This document shows positions 5,418 through 9,793 of a stretch of DNA of 9,793 nt, in pieces (the stretch's first letter is position 1; every line of letters starts with the position of its first letter). Origin of the DNA: Comamonadaceae bacterium (lineage in GTDB: Bacteria > Pseudomonadota > Gammaproteobacteria > Burkholderiales > Burkholderiaceae_C); NCBI GenBank assembly GCA_947371775.1, contig CANBQX010000072.1:1-9793 (forward strand). Direction: 5' to 3'. Position numbers and translations under genes: made by a program. A model generated the notes under the pieces. That model was not told the origin of the DNA. It was given only the letters and a program-made list of their open reading frames with translations, and ran no database searches.

Positions 5418-6059
5418 CTAAAACGCGGGTGGGCAGTCCCAGTGCAGAGCCTGGCCAGTCTCGGGGTGCGCCAAGCCCAGTGCGCAGGCATGCAGCAGCA
5501 AGCGGGGTGCCATGGCCTGGACCGATTCCGGTGCATACAAAGCGTCGCCCAGAATGGGGTGGCCCAGCGCCTGCAAGTGGACGCGCAGTTGGTGGCTGCG
5601 GCCCGTCAGAGGTTCCAGCTCCACGCCGCTGCTGCCACGGGCCAGGTCTTGCGCCACACAGCGCCAGCGCGTCTGGCTGGCCTGGCCCTCGGGGTGGATG
5701 GTGCGCAGCGGCCGGTTCGGCCAGTCCACCCGAATGGGCAGGTCGATGGTTTGCCAATCCGTGCCAACTGGCAGCAGCCCTGCCACTACCGCCAGGTAAC
5801 GCTTGTGCACTTGGCGGCGCTCAAAGGCCGCACTCAAGGCGCGCTGGGCGTCCATGCCTCGCGCCATCACGATCAAGCCCGAGGTGGCCATGTCCAGCCG
5901 GTGCACCACCAGCGCGTCAGAAAACCGGGCCTGCACCCGGGCGCTTAGGCAGTCTTGTTTGTCCTCGCCGCGCCCTGGCACCGACAGCAAGCCCGGTGGT
6001 TTGTTGAGCACGACGAGCGCATCGTCCTGGTGGACGATCTCAATGCCTGCGGCAATCAA
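5418..6059 (-). CDS. rluA: RluA family pseudouridine synthase (tRNA-32 / 23S rRNA-746 type)
   Basis: A 213-residue enzyme that isomerises uridine to pseudouridine. In E. coli, RluA acts on 23S rRNA U746 and on U32 of some tRNAs. Its size (E. coli 219) and several blocks match RluA itself rather than RluC or RluD: NKPPGLLSVPGR (19-30), HRLDMATSG (53-61) with catalytic Asp56, DWPNRP (112-117), TGRSHQLRVH (152-161), LGHPILGD (165-172) and MAPRLLLHA (183-191). There is no S4 domain, as expected. The start appears to be TTG at 6059, in the TTGA overlap with the TGA of the cytochrome gene; no ATG gives the expected N-terminus. It ends 49 nt before the PHP gene. Specificity for both E. coli targets is inferred. 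Confidence 0.93.
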   Translation of the reverse strand: MIAAGIEIVHQDDALVVLNKPPGLLSVPGRGEDKQDCLSARVQARFSDALVVHRLDMATSGLIVMARGMDAQRALSAAFERRQVHKRYLAVVAGLLPVGTDWQTIDLPIRVDWPNRPLRTIHPEGQASQTRWRCVAQDLARGSSGVELEPLTGRSHQLRVHLQALGHPILGDALYAPESVQAMAPRLLLHACALGLAHPETGQALHWDCPPAF

Positions 6060-7396
6060 TGCGTGGCCTGCAGTCGGCGGATTTGCTGCATTTCGAGCTC
6101 GGTCACGCCCGCGGCGTGGTTGCCCCAGCTGCTGCGCACGTGGCTCAGTACGGCAGCCACTTCGGCGTCGTTCAGGGTCAGCAAAAAGGGTGGCATGCCG
6201 TAAGGCTGCGGATTGCTCGCAGTGGCCGGGGCAAAGCCGCCAAACTGCACGCTCAGCACCGCGTTGTTGGGCCGCGCCATGAGCACCGCGCGGTTGCCCG
6301 CCAGCGCAGGGTAAGCGCCTGGCTGACCCTGGCCTTCTTTGCCATGGCAGCTGGCGCAGTGGTCTTCATAGAGCTTGGCCGCTTTGGGATCGGTTTTCGA
6401 TGGGGCTTGCGCCTGTGCGCTTGCGCGCTCCTGCGCTGGCGCAGCGGGCACCAAGGTCTGCAAGTACAGCGCGATGGCACGGGCATCGGAATCGCGCAAA
6501 TACTGGCTGCCGTGCAGCACCACTTCGGCCATCGGGCCCTGCGCCACGGCTTGAGCATTTGCGCTTTGCAGTCCCGTCGTGCCGGTCTGCAAGAGGCGCA
6601 TCGTGTGTTCAACAGACACTGCCCCGGCTTCTGCGGTGTTGACCAGCGAGGGGGCGTACCACGGTGTGCCTGGCAACACGGCCCCCGCAAATTCTTGGCC
6701 GCCGCGCAAGCCACCCAACGGGCCACGCGCGCCGTGGCATTCCGCACAGTGGCCCAGGCCTTGCACCAGATAGGCGCCGCGCTGGGTCTCTAGAGGCAAG
6801 GAAGCCAGCGATTCTTTCGGGGCGTCGGACGCCGGCCAGAAATACAAGGCTCGCCACACCGCAAGTGCTGCCTGGGTGTTGAACGGCCACATCAGTTTGG
6901 AGGGCATATTGGCGCGGCGCGATGGCGGCAGGCTTTGCAAATAAGCAAACAGCGCATCCGAATCGGCACGGCTGACATGGGTGTAGCTGGTATACGGAAA
7001 CGCGGGCGACAGGCGCTGGCCATCGCGGCGCTTGCCAAAGTGCAGGGCGCGCCAAAAATCATCGGCCGTCCACTGGCCAATGCCGTGCGCCGGGTCGGGC
7101 GTGAGGTTGCTCGATGGCACCGCGCCAAAGGGGGTGTCAATCTCGCGCCCCCCAGCGTATGGCTCGCCCCCCTGGGCGGTGTGGCATACGGCGCAGTTGC
7201 CAATGCGCGCCAGGTAGGCGCCTTCTTGCAACTGGGCCTGGGGCGTGATGGCAGCGATGCCGGTGGGCACACGTGTCACTTCCCGCTCATGCCAGGCATC
7301 GGCGCCCCACATTGCCCACACCAGTGCTGCCACCAGCCCAAGTACTGCGGCGCGCAGGGTGACGGACTTCCATAACTTTGCGGAGACGACGGTCAT
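6056..7396 (-). CDS. Membrane-anchored tri-haem cytochrome c (alcohol/gluconate dehydrogenase cytochrome-subunit-like)
   Basis: A 446-residue protein with three haem c sites: CAVCH (68-72), CAECH (217-221) and CASCH (347-351). Likely axial methionines are M164, M289 and M401, the last in GMPPF. The three-domain layout, the AGGREIDTPFG segment after haem 1 and the MPSKLMWPFN segment resemble the tri-haem subunits that pass electrons from membrane-bound alcohol, gluconate or sorbitol dehydrogenases to ubiquinone or a terminal oxidase. Residues 11-35 form a hydrophobic helix that is a signal peptide or anchor; a clear cleavage site is not obvious. ATG at 7396 is chosen over longer upstream frames because it has GGGAG 6 nt before it, overlaps the previous stop as ATGA, and gives the export signal. 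No dehydrogenase partner is present. Confidence 0.9.
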   Translation of the reverse strand: MTVVSAKLWKSVTLRAAVLGLVAALVWAMWGADAWHEREVTRVPTGIAAITPQAQLQEGAYLARIGNCAVCHTAQGGEPYAGGREIDTPFGAVPSSNLTPDPAHGIGQWTADDFWRALHFGKRRDGQRLSPAFPYTSYTHVSRADSDALFAYLQSLPPSRRANMPSKLMWPFNTQAALAVWRALYFWPASDAPKESLASLPLETQRGAYLVQGLGHCAECHGARGPLGGLRGGQEFAGAVLPGTPWYAPSLVNTAEAGAVSVEHTMRLLQTGTTGLQSANAQAVAQGPMAEVVLHGSQYLRDSDARAIALYLQTLVPAAPAQERASAQAQAPSKTDPKAAKLYEDHCASCHGKEGQGQPGAYPALAGNRAVLMARPNNAVLSVQFGGFAPATASNPQPYGMPPFLLTLNDAEVAAVLSHVRSSWGNHAAGVTELEMQQIRRLQATH

Positions 7397-8100
7397 GGCG
7401 CGCTCCCACAGACGATGGCCTTGGCCCCCGCCGCCAGGGCCGGTCGTGCAGCCGCTGCTTTGGAGGGCTGGGGCACCGTCTGGCTGGCCAGCCAACTGGT
7501 AACCGCGTGCACATCGGCATCGCTCAGGCGGCGTGCAATGTCTGCCATGCAATCGGGGGCCTGGGCTTTGCGCTGGCCGGTTTGCCAGCCGCCCAACTGG
7601 GCGTTGAGGTAGTCGCGGGGCAGGCCCAAAAGCGCGGGTGTGCTGGGCTGCACACCCATGAGGGCGTTGCCGTGGCACTGGGTGCAGGCGGGCAGATTCA
7701 AGGACGCATCGCCTTGGCGGGCCAGCGTTTGGCCGCGTGCCAAGACCTTGGCGTCAGCGCTTGCCGCACTCGGCGGGGGGTAGGGAATTTCGAGCGACGC
7801 GAAATGCGCTGCGATGTCGTGCAGGTAGGCGTCGCTCAAGGGCGCGAGCAAGCCCTCCATCAGCGCATAGTGGCGTCGCCCGTCTTGGATGTTGCGCAGT
7901 TGGTTGTACAGATAGCCTGCGGGCTTGCCTGCCAGGCGGGGGTAGTAGCCGTCCGGGCCCGACTGGCCTTGGTCGCCGTGGCAGCCGGTGCAAGCCAGCG
8001 TGCGCTGGGCCATGGAGTCTTCAAACGCTGCTGCGGATGCGGCCCAGCTCGCCGCCCACAGCACCAAGCCTGCTATTTTTTTTACCGTCGCATAGTGCAT
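7393..8100 (-). CDS. Periplasmic di-haem cytochrome c (c4-like)
   Basis: A 235-residue secreted cytochrome with two haem c sites, CTGCH (37-41) and CTQCH (139-143). Likely axial methionines are M81 in ALMEGL and M185 in CMADIA, each followed by the L-S-D helix seen in c4-type domains. Residues 1-25 are a signal peptide (lysines 7-8, hydrophobic core, cleavage probably after ASA at 21-23). Each half repeats a single-haem class I fold, as in cytochrome c4. Such proteins shuttle electrons in the periplasm. ATG at 8100 is supported by the signal peptide, while the frame upstream of it is an out-of-phase read of the ligase gene. Its TGA overlaps the ATG of the tri-haem gene (ATGA), so the two are probably made together. 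Codons 6-9 contain eight consecutive A residues. Confidence 0.9.
   Translation of the reverse strand: MHYATVKKIAGLVLWAASWAASAAAFEDSMAQRTLACTGCHGDQGQSGPDGYYPRLAGKPAGYLYNQLRNIQDGRRHYALMEGLLAPLSDAYLHDIAAHFASLEIPYPPPSAASADAKVLARGQTLARQGDASLNLPACTQCHGNALMGVQPSTPALLGLPRDYLNAQLGGWQTGQRKAQAPDCMADIARRLSDADVHAVTSWLASQTVPQPSKAAAARPALAAGAKAIVCGSAP
7403..7407 (-). promoter_or_regulatory. Ribosome binding site of the tri-haem cytochrome gene
   Basis: GGGAG on the minus strand, 6 nt before the ATG at 7396 and inside the 3' end of the di-haem gene. It decides the start of the tri-haem gene against the longer open frame that reaches 7678. Confidence 0.6.
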
Positions 8101-8122
8101 GCGACGAACTGTAACCCTTGGC

Positions 8123-9793
8123 TTAAGCAGCGTCCGCCCAGACCACGCGTTGACCACTTTGCGCCCAGGGTTCAAAGCGGGCGCCGTAGGCGGCCTCAAT
8201 CCGGTCGCGCTTGACCTTGAAGGTGGGTGTGACAAAGCCGTTTTCCGGCGTCCACAGCGTGCTGACCACGGCCAGGCATTCCAAGCGCTCGTGGTGCTCC
8301 AGCCGCTGGTTGACGCTGTGCAAGTGCTGCTCCAGCGATTGCATGAGCGCCTGTTGGGCCTTTGGATCCACGCAGCGCTGGGCTGCATCTTGCGACAGCA
8401 TGACCACCGCGAGGGGCTGGGCCAGATTGGCGCCGGTGACCGCGCAGGCCTCGATGTCGGGGTGGGTAACGAGCAGGTCTTCGATGGGCGCTGGGGCCAC
8501 GTACTTGCCCTTGCTGGTTTTGAAAATATCTTTGACCCGCCCAGTGATGCTCAAGCGGCCCTGGTCGTCGCAGCGGCCTTTGTCGCCGGTGCGCAGCCAG
8601 CCGTCGGCGGTCATGGTTTGGGCGGTTTGCTCGGGGTTTTTGTAGTAGCCCTGCATCAGCGCCGGGCAACGCATTTGGATTTCGCCGGTCTCGGGGTCAA
8701 TGCGGCTTTCCACACCGTCATAAGGCAAGCCTACCGTGCCAATGCCCCGGTCGCCGGGCAGGGTGGCGTGCGACACGCCGCAGTTTTCGGTCATGCCGTA
8801 GACCTCAATCAAATCCAGGCCCAGCGAGCGAAAAAAGCCCAGCACATCGGCGGGCATAGGTGCCGCGCCGCCCGCCGCCAAACGGCAGTGGTCAAGCCCC
8901 AGGCCTTTGAGAATCTTGCGCCGCACCAAGCCGCCCAGCAGCGGAATGGACAACAGGCGCTGGAGTTTGCGCTCAGGAATCTTGTCGAACACGCCCTGCG
9001 CAAATTTGACCCACAGGCGCGGCACCGAGAAAAAGATCGTGGGACGCGCGCGCTGCAAATCGGCCAAAAAGGTGTCCAGGTTTTCGGCAAAAAAGATGTG
9101 GCCGCCAAAGCGCAAAGACACCTGTTCGACCAGCATGCGTTCGGCCACGTGGGCCAGCGGCAGGTAGGAGATGTAGCGGTCGCTCGCCGACATGGGAATG
9201 CGCCGCGTGGCGCTCTCAATGCCCCAGGCCATGGCGCCAAAAGTTTGCACCACACCTTTGGGGCGCCCAGTGGTGCCCGAGGTGTAAATGATGGTGCAAA
9301 TCGTATTGGCGTCGGGCTGAGCGACAAATTGCAACGGTGCATTGCTGCGCAGCAAGTCGCTCCAAAACAGACCTTTTACGCCGGAGGGCGAGAGCGGCAA
9401 TGCCACTTGCACCACCGCATCAGGCACGCTGCTCAGGCTGGCGCTGTCGTCCATTTTTCCAACGAACACCGCGCGCGCCTCGCTGTGCTCCAGGATGTAG
9501 GCCAGCGCCTCACCGTTGAAGGTGGGGTAGATGGGCACCGAGATGTAGCCCGCCATCCAGATGGCCAAATCGGCCAGCACCCAGTGCGCGCTGTTTTTGC
9601 CCAGAATGGCAACGCGGCTGCCTGCGGGCCAGCCTTGGGCCTGTAGCCACGTGGCGATGCGTGCGGCCTGGTCGGCCGCCTCGGCCCAGCGAATGTCTTG
9701 CACCACGCCATGGCCAATGGGCTGGGTCAGGTAGGTCTTGTGGGGCTGGGTGGCAGCCCAGTGCAGCAGGCGCTGCACGGGAAAGTTGGCGGG
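8123..9793 (-). CDS. AMP-forming long-chain acyl-CoA ligase-like protein (5' end outside window)
   Basis: An adenylate-forming enzyme of the long-chain acyl-CoA synthetase group (FadD/FAA1-like), expected to activate a carboxylic acid to acyl-AMP and then acyl-CoA. Numbering from the GTG at 9778: the P-loop-like YTSGTTGRPKG lies at 165-175, YGMTENCG at 327-334, GWLRTGDKGR at 393-402, the hinge region GRVKDIFKTSKGKYV at 413-427, and the C-terminal catalytic lysine region TPTFKVKR at 517-524. All core motifs are intact. The frame stays open to 9793, adding PANFP before the GTG. That resembles the usual start region of relatives, so I treat the gene as cut by the window edge. It ends 22 nt before the di-haem gene. 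The substrate (fatty or aromatic acid) cannot be decided. Confidence 0.92.
   Translation of the reverse strand, partial: PANFPVQRLLHWAATQPHKTYLTQPIGHGVVQDIRWAEAADQAARIATWLQAQGWPAGSRVAILGKNSAHWVLADLAIWMAGYISVPIYPTFNGEALAYILEHSEARAVFVGKMDDSASLSSVPDAVVQVALPLSPSGVKGLFWSDLLRSNAPLQFVAQPDANTICTIIYTSGTTGRPKGVVQTFGAMAWGIESATRRIPMSASDRYISYLPLAHVAERMLVEQVSLRFGGHIFFAENLDTFLADLQRARPTIFFSVPRLWVKFAQGVFDKIPERKLQRLLSIPLLGGLVRRKILKGLGLDHCRLAAGGAAPMPADVLGFFRSLGLDLIEVYGMTENCGVSHATLPGDRGIGTVGLPYDGVESRIDPETGEIQMRCPALMQGYYKNPEQTAQTMTADGWLRTGDKGRCDDQGRLSITGRVKDIFKTSKGKYVAPAPIEDLLVTHPDIEACAVTGANLAQPLAVVMLSQDAAQRCVDPKAQQALMQSLEQHLHSVNQRLEHHERLECLAVVSTLWTPENGFVTPTFKVKRDRIEAAYGARFEPWAQSGQRVVWADAA

Noticed and set aside
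7397..7678. Extension of the tri-haem gene upstream of 7396
   Set aside because: The added residues are an out-of-frame reading of the di-haem gene. The ATG at 7396 has a Shine-Dalgarno, an ATGA overlap and an export signal.
8101..8388. Extension of the di-haem gene upstream of 8100
   Set aside because: The extra residues are an out-of-frame reading of the ligase gene and would bury the signal peptide.
8099..9646. 515-codon open frame on the plus strand
   Set aside because: It is antisense to the acyl-CoA ligase gene, which has all catalytic motifs. The frame is low-complexity (His/Gln/Ala/Gly rich) and arises from GC-rich third positions.
9776..9778. GTG as the true start of the acyl-CoA ligase
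   Set aside because: The frame is open to the window end and the residues before the GTG (PANFP) look like normal family sequence, so the start is probably outside.

Overview
The window looks like a piece of a GC-rich betaproteobacterial chromosome, probably Burkholderiales and most likely Comamonadaceae (Acidovorax/Rhodoferax/Polaromonas-like). This rests on codon use, on the protein sequences, and on the order rnm (PHP) - yciO - M50 protease - trpS, which from memory is common in that order. All nine chromosomal genes from 9793 down to 930 lie on the minus strand with gaps of 0-49 nt or 4-nt overlaps. They form one compact directon that can be read as one or a few overlapping operons.

Layout, in the minus-strand direction of transcription: (1) an AMP-forming acyl-CoA ligase (8123-9793), whose N-terminus lies outside the window. 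(2) A pair of c-type cytochromes, one di-haem c4-like (7393-8100) and one tri-haem related to the cytochrome subunits of membrane alcohol/gluconate dehydrogenases (6056-7396), joined by an ATGA overlap and with no dehydrogenase gene in view. (3) An RNA-centred block: rluA (pseudouridine synthase, joined to the tri-haem gene by a TTGA overlap), a PHP-domain phosphoesterase of the RNase AM / nucleoside bisphosphate phosphatase family, a YciO-type protein of the TsaC/Sua5 superfamily, a site-2 protease and trpS. TrpS carries a C-terminal extension that reads like a YegP/DUF1508 domain. (4) An EamA/DMT exporter ends the run at 930.

From about 930 to the left edge the DNA is visibly more AT-rich and has accessory character. 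It holds a complete BrnT-BrnA type II toxin-antitoxin pair (minus strand, 268-769). A perfect short palindrome overlaps the likely -10 box, and the spacing suggests a leaderless brnT mRNA. Beyond it, on the plus strand (1-223), are what look like decayed remnants of a two-gene module, with an in-frame stop and a prematurely ended second frame.

Most of the window is conserved chromosomal background. I see no convincing undescribed multi-gene system. The items most worth a second look are the orphan cytochrome pair, the TrpRS extension, the BrnTA control region and the decayed left-edge module. No rRNA, tRNA, CRISPR array or insertion sequence is visible.
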